DNA of 64,000 nt from Flavobacterium aquatile LMG 4008 = ATCC 11947. GTDB taxonomy: Bacteria > Bacteroidota > Bacteroidia > Flavobacteriales > Flavobacteriaceae. The notes under the pieces are model-generated. The model was not told the origin of the DNA and did no database searches. It worked only from the letters and a program-made list of their open reading frames with translations. Location of the stretch: positions 620,001 to 684,000 of the forward strand of contig NZ_JRHH01000003.1 in NCBI RefSeq assembly GCF_000757385.1, in the 5' to 3' direction. A program made the position numbers and the translations under genes. Each line of letters starts with the position of its first letter. The stretch's first letter is position 1. Below are positions 33,856-44,100 of this stretch, in pieces.

Positions 33856-35445
33856 CTACAAGACTATAATCTTAAATTCTTGTTCCAACGGTTGTAATTC
33901 AGCTAAAACTTTTTCTAAAAAACTACTTCCAACTTCAAGATAAAACTCACTAAAATTGGCTTTTCGTTCCTGCAAACTTTGATTGGGAAACAACTCATTT
34001 TGAAGTAATAAAATACGTTCTAATTTATCGGTATGCACTCTTTTTTCGGCTTTTAAAAGTCGTTTTTCAAGGTTTTCTAATCCTTTTATTTGTTTTATTT
34101 CTTGTGCTTTTACAGCTCCAGTAAACGATTTGTCGGTTTTTACAGCAATTGCAAAAAGTGACTCAAATTGTTTTTTCAAATGTTCTTTTTGTGTAGTAAA
34201 GTCAATTGTGAATTCTGAAAATTCTTTAGTTTTTTTATCAAATAACTCTTGCTGATTCGAAAATAAATCAGACCAAAATAATTCTAAATTATCTGCTTTA
34301 TCAGCTTGTTTTTGTGTTGACAAAAGCACAGAATTCCGAATCAAAAGCATCGGAAAAGTTACGTTATTCGCTTCAAAATTAGATTTCAATTCCAACCAAT
34401 ACGCAATTTCGCCACCGCCACCAATGTAGCATAAATTAGGCAAAATTACTTCTTCGTATAAAGGTCTCAAAATTACATTTGGACTAAATTTTTCTGGAGA
34501 ATTTTCTAGTTCTGCAAGAATTTCATCTCTGGTAAAAGTGATATCAGTATTGTTTATTTTGAACTTATTATCTTCAAAAATAATTCGTTCACGCAAATTA
34601 TCTTCAATATAAAATAAGTTGATTTCACGCGGATTCACTTGAACAAAATAGTCTTTAAGATGTTCGTTGGTTTCCATTACGTTCTTAAAGGAATTTTGCT
34701 GTAAAAGTTCTTTTTTTACATAAGGAATAAACAATTTTTTCAAATCTGTAGAATCACCATCTATAATCACTAATCCTTCATTTTTAAACAATTCGTTGGC
34801 TAAAAATCGAGTTGCATCGGCTAAATTAGAATGTTCTAAATAACTTTTTGTAAACAAATTTCGCAAATCATCAGCATTTGAACCAATTCCTAATTCCGAT
34901 GAAAATAGTTCAAAAACTTCTTGTAAACCATCTGTAGAAAGTCGTCCTACTGGACCAAAACTTTCTCTGTTCCATTTTACTTTTTTGCTTTTAAAATTAA
35001 AATAATTGATTTCTTCAAAATCATGATCTTCTGTCGCCATCCAATAGATTGGTACAAAATCATGCTTTGGGAATTCTGTTTTTAATTGCTTACATAGATT
35101 TATTGTAGAAGCAATTTTGTAAATAAAATAAAGTGGTCCTGTAAATAAATTCAGCTGATGACCAGTAGTTATTGTATAAGTATTAGCTTGTTTTAGAAGT
35201 TGAATATTGCTCGAACTTACTTCAGAAATTTCAAAACCGGCATATTGTTTTTCTAGTTCAGAAACTAATACGTGACGGTTTTCAACTGGAAAATTGGCTT
35301 TTTTCTCGTCAATTTGTAATTTGAAGTTCTCAATTTTCGGAAAGTGATTGTATAGTTGCTTTAAATTGGGCTTTTCATCTAAATAATCTACAATTAATTT
35401 AGAAAAATATCCCGAGTTTTGATAGCTTATACAGTCGTTTGGCAT
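33856..35445 (-). CDS. bshC: Bacillithiol biosynthesis cysteine-adding enzyme BshC
   Basis: BshC adds cysteine to GlcN-malate in the last step of bacillithiol synthesis. The 529-residue protein has the signatures TITTGHQLNLFTGPLYFIYKI (about residues 92-112), FVPIYWMATEDHDFEEINYF (about 130-150), RLST near 170 and CYIGGGGEIAYWLELK (about 340-355). These form the Rossmann-like core. A predicted coiled coil (about 390-480) follows, as in the family. BshA and BshB genes are not in the window. Starts at ATG 35445 (MPNDCISYQNSGYFSKLI). Confidence 0.95.
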   Translation of the reverse strand: MPNDCISYQNSGYFSKLIVDYLDEKPNLKQLYNHFPKIENFKLQIDEKKANFPVENRHVLVSELEKQYAGFEISEVSSSNIQLLKQANTYTITTGHQLNLFTGPLYFIYKIASTINLCKQLKTEFPKHDFVPIYWMATEDHDFEEINYFNFKSKKVKWNRESFGPVGRLSTDGLQEVFELFSSELGIGSNADDLRNLFTKSYLEHSNLADATRFLANELFKNEGLVIIDGDSTDLKKLFIPYVKKELLQQNSFKNVMETNEHLKDYFVQVNPREINLFYIEDNLRERIIFEDNKFKINNTDITFTRDEILAELENSPEKFSPNVILRPLYEEVILPNLCYIGGGGEIAYWLELKSNFEANNVTFPMLLIRNSVLLSTQKQADKADNLELFWSDLFSNQQELFDKKTKEFSEFTIDFTTQKEHLKKQFESLFAIAVKTDKSFTGAVKAQEIKQIKGLENLEKRLLKAEKRVHTDKLERILLLQNELFPNQSLQERKANFSEFYLEVGSSFLEKVLAELQPLEQEFKIIVL

Positions 35446-35514
35446 TTTATGTTTTTTTTTGTAAAAATACTCAAAATTGAATTAATAGAATTGTCTTTAA
35501 CTTTCAATTAAGGT

Positions 35515-38500
35515 TTATCTTTTTAATGTAAAGTGCGCACGATGCTCTCTACCATCTTCTCTTTTTACGACAAACCAATAATCATCAGAAATCATTTTGG
35601 TACTATTGTAAGTTCCGTCCCAACCAATAGAATTCGGATTTAATACTTTCATAATTTTTCCGTATCTATCAAAAATAGTGACTGTTAGATTAGGTTCATA
35701 TTGTGAAAATTTAATTCTCCAATAATCATTTGTTCCATCATCATTTGGAGTGAAAAATTTTGGATAGTTTAAAAGTACAACATCTTCATCTATAATTCCG
35801 CATTCATCTTTTACGTAAACGGTGTAAAATCCGCTTGTTAATCCACTAAAAGTATTACTAGATTGATAATTAATTCCATCTAAAGAATATAAATAGTTGT
35901 CATTTATAGCTGTTGAAACGATAATAATATTTTCGGAATCGGTCCAATCTTGAGTGTCAATTGAGGTGATATTTGCAATTTCAGATTCTACGACTGCAAA
36001 TGTCTTAGTTGATGAACAAATTATAGAACCATAATTTTTAGTCACAGTAACAGAATAAGTTCCAGCAGTTGAAATTACAATTGATTGAGAACTCGCTCCA
36101 GTTGACCAAGAATAACTATTAAAACCCGTTCCTGCGTTTACAATGATATTGCTTGTTTTGCAGATTGGCATAACATCATCTATTGAAATAACTGGCTTTT
36201 GAAACAATGATAAATTTAATTCAACTATTTGGTGACAACCATTTGCAGAATCTAATCTTACATAAACTACCGTTGAACCAATAGATAAAGTATAATTTGT
36301 GTTTAATTGATTGGTTATAATTTCATTTTCTGCATCATAATAGGACGAATAATAAGTAAAATTCATACCTGTAGTTGAAGCTATAAGATTGGAATTATAG
36401 TTGGAAAGTACTACATTTTCTGAACCATCATTTAAATCATCACAAAACGATTGCGAGTAATTATTTGCATTTAAAGTATTTATCAAAGATGCATTTATTA
36501 TTAATCTACCTACACTTTCACATCCGTTAATTGTTTGTGTTGCAAAATAGGTTGTTCCGTCAACTAGTGCTGTTGAATTCGGTAAAATAGTCGTACTTGC
36601 ATTGTTTGCATACCAATTTATTGCGGTTCCAGAAACACTGATGTCACTTAATGTTGGATTAGAAGTAGCACAAAATTCTTGACTAGCATTTCCTGTTGGA
36701 ATAGGAGTATTCTGAATTGAAATTGTCACAGGAACTCTCAAACTTTCACAGCCGTTGATTGTTTGTGATGCATAATAAATTGTTCCATCAATCAAAATTG
36801 TTGTATTTGGAAGTAAATTTCCGGACGTTGACGAGTCATACCAGTTGACATTTGTACCAGAAATTAAAACATCATTTATAGTTGCATTTTGTTGAATACA
36901 GAATATTTGTGGTGATGTCACTGTTGGAAGTGAATTTGAATTTACCGTAACATTTATAGCGATTCTATTACTTTCACAATTATTAATGGTTTGGGTTGCA
37001 TAGTAATTTGCACTGGTTAACAGATGATTAGAAGGAAGCTCAATTGTATCGGTAAGTGATGAATACCATTTTATATTTGATCCGCTAGCTATTAGTGTTG
37101 AAATTGTGGCATTGTCACTTTCACAGAATACTTGATTACTAATGATTGGCGGATTTGGAGTTTGATTAATAGTAACAGTAACTGCCAATCTTGAACTTTC
37201 AGGACAACTTCCATTTTGATTAGCAGCATAGTAAGTTTGACCATTAACAAGTCCTGTAGAACTAGGTAATTGTATTATTGAAGTTAATGAGTTATACCAT
37301 TTAATTGAGCTTGAGTTAGGTGATAAATTTGCAATAGTTGGATTTTGGGAAGAGCAAAAAGATTGGTTATTACTTGCGTTAGGTGTTGAAGTATTACATG
37401 GACCAAGTTTTAAAACAAAACCATCATCAGTTAGTACTCCACTGTGGACTGCATCAAATCCAACAACATTTAATGATGGATCTAAATCTGCATAACCTGC
37501 AAAATAACCGCAATAATATTCATTGTTGTTTTTTATTTTAATTCCAGAAAATTTCAAATTGTATATATAGTCATATGGTGTTGGTTGTACATTGGGCTGT
37601 CCTAATTTAAAAGCATATTCAAAAATCCTATTTGGATCAAATTTGACCACTAAACTTTCTCCAAATTGAGATTGATATCCATTTAATAAAAATGTGTTTG
37701 GTGATGGATCTACATCAACAAGTCCAGAAAAACCAGACGCAAAATAACAGTTGTTATTATCATCTGATTCAATTAAATTAAAGTTGAGGTTATTAAAATA
37801 CTCTTTGTAGTCAAGAAAATCTCCATTAGAATTTAACCATAATAAAGTATTGTTTGCAACTGTTAAAACTGAATTTGTTGAAGGATCTATATCTGAAGGC
37901 GGTGCACTACTATTTCCTCTAATAAACGATATAATGTAATTACCGTTTTGTGATATATGAAATGCAATCGGAATTAAATTTTGAAAACTTTTCTCCCAAA
38001 TTAGATTACTACTAATGTTGTCAATTTTCATTAGATTTTCTGTATAATCAGAGGTTGATTGGTTGAAAATATGATATAGAACATTTATATTATTGTCTGG
38101 ACTTATCTTCAATGATTCAAATTCAGTATGCTGATAATCATATGATTTGGACCAAATAATATCAAAATTAGAATTCATTTTTATTATGTGATTTCCCCAT
38201 CCATTTGCGAATAAATTTAGAGATGAATTTGAATTGTTTAAAACAATATCATCAATGAAATACCCAGTTAAAAAAACATTATTTGAAGAATCTAAATCAA
38301 ATGAAGAAGCGTGAATTGAAGATTCATTAATACTATTCAAATCTTTAATGCTCTTTACCAACAATTCATTTCCTAATGGATCAAATTTTGTAATTACAAT
38401 ATTGGCATTTGAAATAGTTGTGTTTCCAGAATAATTAGTCAATGACATTAAAGAATAAATATTATTGTCAGAGCCAATTTTTACATCAATAACATAATCT

Positions 38501-38817
38501 GCGGTATTTCTGATCATGTTAAATACTTTTCCCCAAAGATAGTTTCCATCTGGATCTAATTTTATTAAGTAGCATATATTTCCAGATGTTCCCACTGTAT
38601 TGTTTTCTATTATCTCTTCAGCTAATCCAGGATTTATATCAAAGTAATATGAAGAGCTTTCTCCTAATAAGTAACTATTTCCTTCATCATCAATATCCAT
38701 TGCTTTAATTCTATCAGTTTGACCCTGACCAATTTGTTTAGCCCATTGAAAATCTTGAGAAAATGATTCGAAAAAATTTAAACAGCAAAAAAGAAAAAGA
38801 ATAGTAAGTTTTTTCAT
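35515..38817 (-). CDS. Large surface protein with Ig-like repeats and T9SS type B C-terminus
   Basis: This 1100-residue secreted protein has the signal MKKLTILFLFCCLNFFESFSQ. Residues about 22-470 contain SBBP-like propeller repeats (WAKQIGQGQTDRIKAMDIDDEGNSYLLG). About residues 472-795 hold four ~80-residue repeats, each with FCxxxNPTI, WY and a TYYAxQTINGCES-type end. The C-terminus (about 1020-1100: FFTPNDDGTNDYWRI...FDRYGKIM...GREHRAHFTL) is the type B sorting domain (gliding motility-associated, CHU_C). It is probably a surface adhesin. It is monocistronic, divergent from the radical SAM gene. Confidence 0.9.
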   Translation of the reverse strand: MKKLTILFLFCCLNFFESFSQDFQWAKQIGQGQTDRIKAMDIDDEGNSYLLGESSSYYFDINPGLAEEIIENNTVGTSGNICYLIKLDPDGNYLWGKVFNMIRNTADYVIDVKIGSDNNIYSLMSLTNYSGNTTISNANIVITKFDPLGNELLVKSIKDLNSINESSIHASSFDLDSSNNVFLTGYFIDDIVLNNSNSSLNLFANGWGNHIIKMNSNFDIIWSKSYDYQHTEFESLKISPDNNINVLYHIFNQSTSDYTENLMKIDNISSNLIWEKSFQNLIPIAFHISQNGNYIISFIRGNSSAPPSDIDPSTNSVLTVANNTLLWLNSNGDFLDYKEYFNNLNFNLIESDDNNNCYFASGFSGLVDVDPSPNTFLLNGYQSQFGESLVVKFDPNRIFEYAFKLGQPNVQPTPYDYIYNLKFSGIKIKNNNEYYCGYFAGYADLDPSLNVVGFDAVHSGVLTDDGFVLKLGPCNTSTPNASNNQSFCSSQNPTIANLSPNSSSIKWYNSLTSIIQLPSSTGLVNGQTYYAANQNGSCPESSRLAVTVTINQTPNPPIISNQVFCESDNATISTLIASGSNIKWYSSLTDTIELPSNHLLTSANYYATQTINNCESNRIAINVTVNSNSLPTVTSPQIFCIQQNATINDVLISGTNVNWYDSSTSGNLLPNTTILIDGTIYYASQTINGCESLRVPVTISIQNTPIPTGNASQEFCATSNPTLSDISVSGTAINWYANNASTTILPNSTALVDGTTYFATQTINGCESVGRLIINASLINTLNANNYSQSFCDDLNDGSENVVLSNYNSNLIASTTGMNFTYYSSYYDAENEIITNQLNTNYTLSIGSTVVYVRLDSANGCHQIVELNLSLFQKPVISIDDVMPICKTSNIIVNAGTGFNSYSWSTGASSQSIVISTAGTYSVTVTKNYGSIICSSTKTFAVVESEIANITSIDTQDWTDSENIIIVSTAINDNYLYSLDGINYQSSNTFSGLTSGFYTVYVKDECGIIDEDVVLLNYPKFFTPNDDGTNDYWRIKFSQYEPNLTVTIFDRYGKIMKVLNPNSIGWDGTYNSTKMISDDYWFVVKREDGREHRAHFTLKR

Positions 38818-38881
38818 TATTTTTTTAACAAATATATAAATCTCAATCGAAAAATAACTTATGTTAATTTTAAATTTAGCT

Positions 38882-38889
38882 TACTTTTG
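38882..38889 (+). promoter_or_regulatory. -7 promoter element (TACTTTTG) of the radical SAM gene
   Basis: TACTTTTG lies 19 nt upstream of the TTG codon at 38909 and downstream of the ATG at 38861, which rules that ATG out as the start if this promoter is used. Confidence 0.5.
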
Positions 38890-38908
38890 CAAAACTAATT
38901 ATTTTCAA

Positions 38909-41095
38909 TTGAAAGATATCCTCTTAATAACGCCACCATTTACCCAACTGAATACTCCTTATCCAGCAACGGCTTATATTAAAGGTTTTTTGAACACTAA
39001 AAACATCTCCGCTTTTCAAATGGATTTGGGGATAGAAGTGATTTTAGAATTGTTTTCGAAAGAAGGCTTGACCGATATTTTTTCTTCCAACTTCGAGCTT
39101 CCATCTTCCAACTCACAACGAATTTATTCCTTAAAAAACGATTACATAAAAACAATTGATGCTGTAATTGGTTTTCTACAAGGTAAAAATCCAAGTTTAG
39201 CAAGACAAATTTGCAGTGTAAATTTTCTTCCCGAAGCGTCTCGTTTTTCACAATTAGACGATATGGAATGGGCTTTTGGAACCATGGGAATGCAAGATAA
39301 AGCCAAACATTTAGCCACATTATATCTTGAAGATTTATCCGATTTTATTGTAGAATGTGTTGATGAGAATTTCGGTTTTAGTCGTTATGCCGAGCGTTTG
39401 GGCAGAAGTGCTAACTCATTTGATGAATTGTATGCTAATTTGCAAAACGAACCCACTTATATTGATAAAATTACACTCAAAATTTTAAAAGAAAGAGTAG
39501 AAGAAGTCCAACCCAAATTAGTCTGTTTTTCGGTTCCATTTCCGGGTAATTTGTATAGCGCTTTTAGAAGTGCACAATTTATAAAAAATAATTTTCCTGA
39601 TGTAAAAATCGCAATGGGTGGCGGTTTCCCAAATACCGAACTTCGGGATTTAAAAGATAAACGCGTTTTTGAATTTTTCGATTTTATAACTTTGGATGAT
39701 GGCGAATTGCCAATTGAGTTAGTTCACCAATCAATTTGTCATTCTGAACTTGTTTCAGAATCTCTTTTTAAACGAACTTTTCTGTTACAAAACAACGAAG
39801 TAACTTACGTAAACAATACTACAAAACCCGATTATAAACAAAGCGAAGTTGGAACTCCAGATTATTCTGATTTGCAACTTCAAAACTATATTTCGGTGAT
39901 AGAAATTGCCAATCCAATGCACAGTTTATGGAGCGATGGACGATGGAATAAACTCACCATGGCGCACGGTTGTTATTGGGGAAAATGTACGTTCTGTGAT
40001 ATTTCATTAGATTATATAAAATTATACGAACCCATTGCTGCTAAAACTTTAGTAGATAGAATGGAGGAATTAATTACGCAAACTGGCGAAAACGGATTCC
40101 ATTTTGTTGACGAAGCCGCGCCTCCAGCATTGATGCGCGAAGTTGCGTTGGAAATCATTAAAAGAAAATTAGTGGTTTCGTGGTGGACGAACATCCGTTT
40201 TGAGAAAAGTTTTACTTCCGATTTGTGTGTTCTTCTTAAAGCTTCTGGTTGCATTGCCGTTTCTGGTGGACTGGAAGTAGCATCTGACCGACTTTTGGAA
40301 CTAATTAAAAAAGGTGTAACGGTAGAACAAGTTGCTCAAGTAACTAGAAATTTCACCGAATCTGGAATTATGGTTCATGCTTATTTAATGTATGGTTATC
40401 CTACACAAACCATTCAAGAAACGATTGATAGTTTAGAAATGGTGCGCCAATTATTTGAACTTAGCGTGTTACAAAGTGGTTTTTGGCATCAATTTGCTAT
40501 GACAGCGCATTCTCCAGTTGGAATGTTTCCTGAAGAATTTGGTGTTATTCCAGAGCAAAACGAAATTACTTTTGCAAATAATGATATTAATTTTAAAGAC
40601 AAAACTGGAATCAATCACGATAAGTTCAGCTTCGGATTAAAGAAATCGTTGTTCAATTACATGCACGGAATTTGCTTTGATTATGACTTGCAAGATTGGT
40701 TTGATTTCAAGATTCCCAATACTAAAATTCCGTCTGATTATATTATTTCTTGTTTAGAGAAAGAACCCGATTTCAATATAAAATCTTCTGCAAAAGTGGT
40801 TTGGATAGGAGGAAAACCAACTATTGAAAGCTTTACAAAATCTAAAAAAGGAAACTCTTGGAAGATGATGAAATTGTCGTTTCATGATAAAACCGAATCT
40901 TTCGACATTTCATTAGAAGAAGAAAAAGGAAAATGGTTGGTTTCAGCATTAGAAAAAGTTTCTGTTTATAACGAAAATAAAATCACTTTTTCACAATTAA
41001 AATCCGATTTTGAAACACAATTTGAAGACTTCGAATTGTTTTGGTATTCTAAACCAATTGCTACTTTAAGAGACTTCGGACTTCTAGTTTTATAA
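38909..41095 (+). CDS. Radical SAM protein with B12-binding-type N-domain (TTG start)
   Basis: The predicted protein has about 728 residues. The N-terminus (KDILLITPPFTQLNTPYPATAYIKGFL) is that of B12-binding-domain radical SAM proteins. The domain continues to about residue 290 (KIAMGGGFPNTELRDL, DDGELPIELV). The radical SAM core has CYWGKCTFCDI (about 355-365, Cx3CxxC ligand motif with an extra residue), then SGGLEVASDRLLELIKKGV and YLMYGYPTQT. The reaction is unknown. TTG at 38909 is chosen because the ATG 16 codons upstream lies before the -7 element. Two stretches (about residues 59-72 and 277-286) are encoded by dispersed micro-repeats. Confidence 0.85.
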   Translation: MKDILLITPPFTQLNTPYPATAYIKGFLNTKNISAFQMDLGIEVILELFSKEGLTDIFSSNFELPSSNSQRIYSLKNDYIKTIDAVIGFLQGKNPSLARQICSVNFLPEASRFSQLDDMEWAFGTMGMQDKAKHLATLYLEDLSDFIVECVDENFGFSRYAERLGRSANSFDELYANLQNEPTYIDKITLKILKERVEEVQPKLVCFSVPFPGNLYSAFRSAQFIKNNFPDVKIAMGGGFPNTELRDLKDKRVFEFFDFITLDDGELPIELVHQSICHSELVSESLFKRTFLLQNNEVTYVNNTTKPDYKQSEVGTPDYSDLQLQNYISVIEIANPMHSLWSDGRWNKLTMAHGCYWGKCTFCDISLDYIKLYEPIAAKTLVDRMEELITQTGENGFHFVDEAAPPALMREVALEIIKRKLVVSWWTNIRFEKSFTSDLCVLLKASGCIAVSGGLEVASDRLLELIKKGVTVEQVAQVTRNFTESGIMVHAYLMYGYPTQTIQETIDSLEMVRQLFELSVLQSGFWHQFAMTAHSPVGMFPEEFGVIPEQNEITFANNDINFKDKTGINHDKFSFGLKKSLFNYMHGICFDYDLQDWFDFKIPNTKIPSDYIISCLEKEPDFNIKSSAKVVWIGGKPTIESFTKSKKGNSWKMMKLSFHDKTESFDISLEEEKGKWLVSALEKVSVYNENKITFSQLKSDFETQFEDFELFWYSKPIATLRDFGLLVL
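39085..39113. repeat. TCTTCCAA micro-repeat inside the radical SAM gene
   Basis: CTTCCAACTTCGAGCTTCC followed by ATCTTCCAACTC resembles the 7-bp microsatellite at 26448-26503. It is in frame and encodes Ser/Asn/Pro-rich residues about 59-72. Confidence 0.6.
39741..39761. repeat. Palindromic repeat ATTCTGAAcTTGTTTCAGAAT inside the radical SAM gene
   Basis: Eight-bp arms ATTCTGAA / TTCAGAAT around a 5-nt centre. Extended, it reads TGTCATTCTGAACTTG...TTTCAGAATCTC. I recall this as a frequent intergenic repeat in Bacteroidota. Here it encodes the in-frame peptide CHSELVSESL. Confidence 0.7.
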
Positions 41096-41105
41096 TGAAT
41101 TAAAA

Positions 41106-41133
41106 AAGCGCGAACCATTTCTGATTCGCGCTT
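41106..41133 (-). terminator. Terminator of the LRR surface-protein gene
   Basis: A perfect 9-bp stem (AAGCGCGAA / TTCGCGCTT) with a T6 run on the minus strand. It may also slow transcription from the radical SAM side, where the T-run is poor. Confidence 0.85.
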
Positions 41134-41161
41134 CTCACTTAACTTAAACTATATTAACTTA

Positions 41162-44100
41162 CTATTTTTTAACTACTTTTTCTACTTTACTTCCTTTATC
41201 AGATGTTATTTTAAGGAAGTAAACACCACTTTGTCTATTAGAAATATCCAAAATTACTGCATTCGAATTTTGGAATGATTTCTCTAATATTCTACCTTGA
41301 ATATCATATAATTCTATCGATTCAATAATATTATCTGAAGAAATATTTAAAATTGAACTCGTCGGATTTGGATAAACACTCAAACTAACATCTGGATTAA
41401 AACCACCATTATTTAAAGAGGTATAAGTAGTTTCGGCATCATTTGTAATAATTGGTGCGTTGTAATCAAAGAAAATACTTGCTTTTTTAATCACTTGATC
41501 TCCAGTTACCAGATTGCTTTTTGATCTAATCTTGAACAACACATTTCCGTGTCCGCCAACAGGTGGATTTCCAGCAACAGCTGCAAGATTTATATTTTGA
41601 AAAACAAATTCTACTTTATTTCCATTAATTCTTGCATCCATATTGTGCGATGCGTTCAAAATTTGTAATGATGAAATGTCATATTGTGTGGTGTCAATAA
41701 TATCTTGAACCACTACATTTTCTGCATAATACGTTCCTGTATTTTCAAAATTAATTACATAATGAAGATAATTTCCAATTTCTGAAGGCGAAACGGTATC
41801 ACCTTGCAAACAAGTAATATCATTTGGATCATAAGAACCAACAACCGTTTGATTGAAAACAAAAGTATTATCGGCAGGAATTTCATCACCAACAATTGGA
41901 GTAATTGTAGTTGTAAAAGTCAAAATATCACCAATGTTTACAGCTGGAGTTTCCACTGGAGAATTTACATTTAAAACCAATCCGATGCTTCTATTTTCAA
42001 AAGGTTGTAGGTTGCTGTAATTCCAATTAATTATTCCAGTTGTTTGCGATGTTGGAGCTGTTGTAGCCGAAACATAATCTAAAACGGAATCGTTATAATT
42101 TAAAGTTAAAGTTCCTGACAAAGTTTGGTTTCCTTTATTTTTGTAAACCAATTCATAACTCGCGTTAAATCCTGGTCGAGCTGCATCAATTGGTGCCAAA
42201 ACCACTTCAACGTCAGGATGTGAACCATTTGGAGTAATACAAATATTTTGAAGAATAGTTAAATCGTTTATTGTATTGCTATCAATATCAATTGGTGAAA
42301 TGTTGAAATAAGTTGGATTTTCTAAATTGGGTGCTAACTGATAAATTCCTGGAAAAGTGGTGAATAAATTATAAATTCCTAATCCGTTTGTATAAACAGA
42401 GGTATTTGTAGAAACTCCGTTTAAACTTATATTCAAACCTAAATAAGGCATTGTCGAATCGGATGAATTACAACCATTATTATTTGAATCAATGATTGCG
42501 GTTCCAGTAATGGTATTAAAATTGCCACCTGGATTAAATGTACAAAAACTGTTTATTGTAATTAGTGGATAACTTGCAGCGATTGTTGGAATTTGATTGT
42601 CATCGGCACATATGTAAGTAAGATTTGGGCAACCTAACAAGCTATCAGCGTTCAATTCGTTCACACCATTTTTTATAAATAAGGTTTGTAAGTTTGGATT
42701 ATTTAAAAGAGAAAGTATATTTAAACTAGAATTCATGCTACAATCTAAAGTTGTCAATAAATTATTCAAGCAACGTAACTGTGATAAATTACTATTTTGA
42801 GATATATCAAGAGATGAAATTTGATTATTACTGCAATCCAAATAGGAAAGCCCTATTAAATTTGATGTGTTTAAACTCGTCAAATTATTATTAAAACAGT
42901 ATAGCTCAAACAATAATGTATTTGCACCAAATTGTAAGTTAGTTATTTGATTATGATTTAAATAGAGCATCTCTAATAAAGGCAAAGTTGAAACATTTAA
43001 ACTAGTTAATGCGTTAAAAGAACAAAAGAAGTTTTTCAAATTTACATTTGTACTTACATTTAAGTTGGTTAATTGATTACTGCTGCAATCTAAATATTCT
43101 AATAAAGTTAAATTAGTAGTATTTAAAGCAACGATTGTGTTATTCTTCACATCTAAATTTCTTAAATTAATATTTGTAGAAACATCTAAAGTATTTAAAT
43201 CATTTAAAGAACAATATAGATTTTGTAAATTAGATAATCCATTAACTGATAATGTAGTTAGTGAGTTATTAGAACAAAATAAATCAAGTAAAGTATTGAT
43301 ACTAGTAAGATTTAAGGTGACAATTTGATTATTGGAACAATTAAATTTCTTTAAATTTGAAAATCCTGCAATTCCTGTGACATCAATAATATTGGCATTT
43401 TCAACATTCAATGAATCAATTACAGCAGCTTCTGTAAACTGAATTTCGTTATCATTATTAGCATCAATTTTTACATAACCACTTCCAGAATAAGCTACTT
43501 GATTGGTCGGACTTGAAGTGAGTAATTTAGCTTTAAAATTGGAATCTGGAAAAATTATAATATTGGCAGAATCCGTTACATTTAAAACAAAACTTGCTAC
43601 ATCAAAACATCCATAAATATTTTGAGCATTTACCCAAATTACTTGATTGTTTGTTCCTGTAAATGCAGTTGGAGTTGGTAACTGGTTTATTTGAGCATAA
43701 GCATCTGCTTCTGAAGTGTAATAGGCAACATTTGTACTAGGATTTCCATTAGTAATGTAATCACTTTGTAAAGTCAAATTAAAAGTAGCAACTCCATCAG
43801 TAGGATTTTCATAAACTGTTAAGTTCGGAATTGGTGTTGTTATTAAAGGAATTGGTCTTACCCTTATAGTCAAAAATGTAGTAGAAAAAACACTTGAATT
43901 TGCATTTTCTTCAACTCTAACAGCGACAGTTTGTATAAAAGGGGATGTGTTTATATACGGACTTAAAATTCCCGTACCATCCATTTCAGCGTCAAAAATA
44001 TTTTCATGGTAAGAAACTGTATATAAACTTGATGATAGTGAACCCAATATTTCTGAGTTTTTAGAATCAAGATTAAATACTCCAAAACCATCATTATTGT

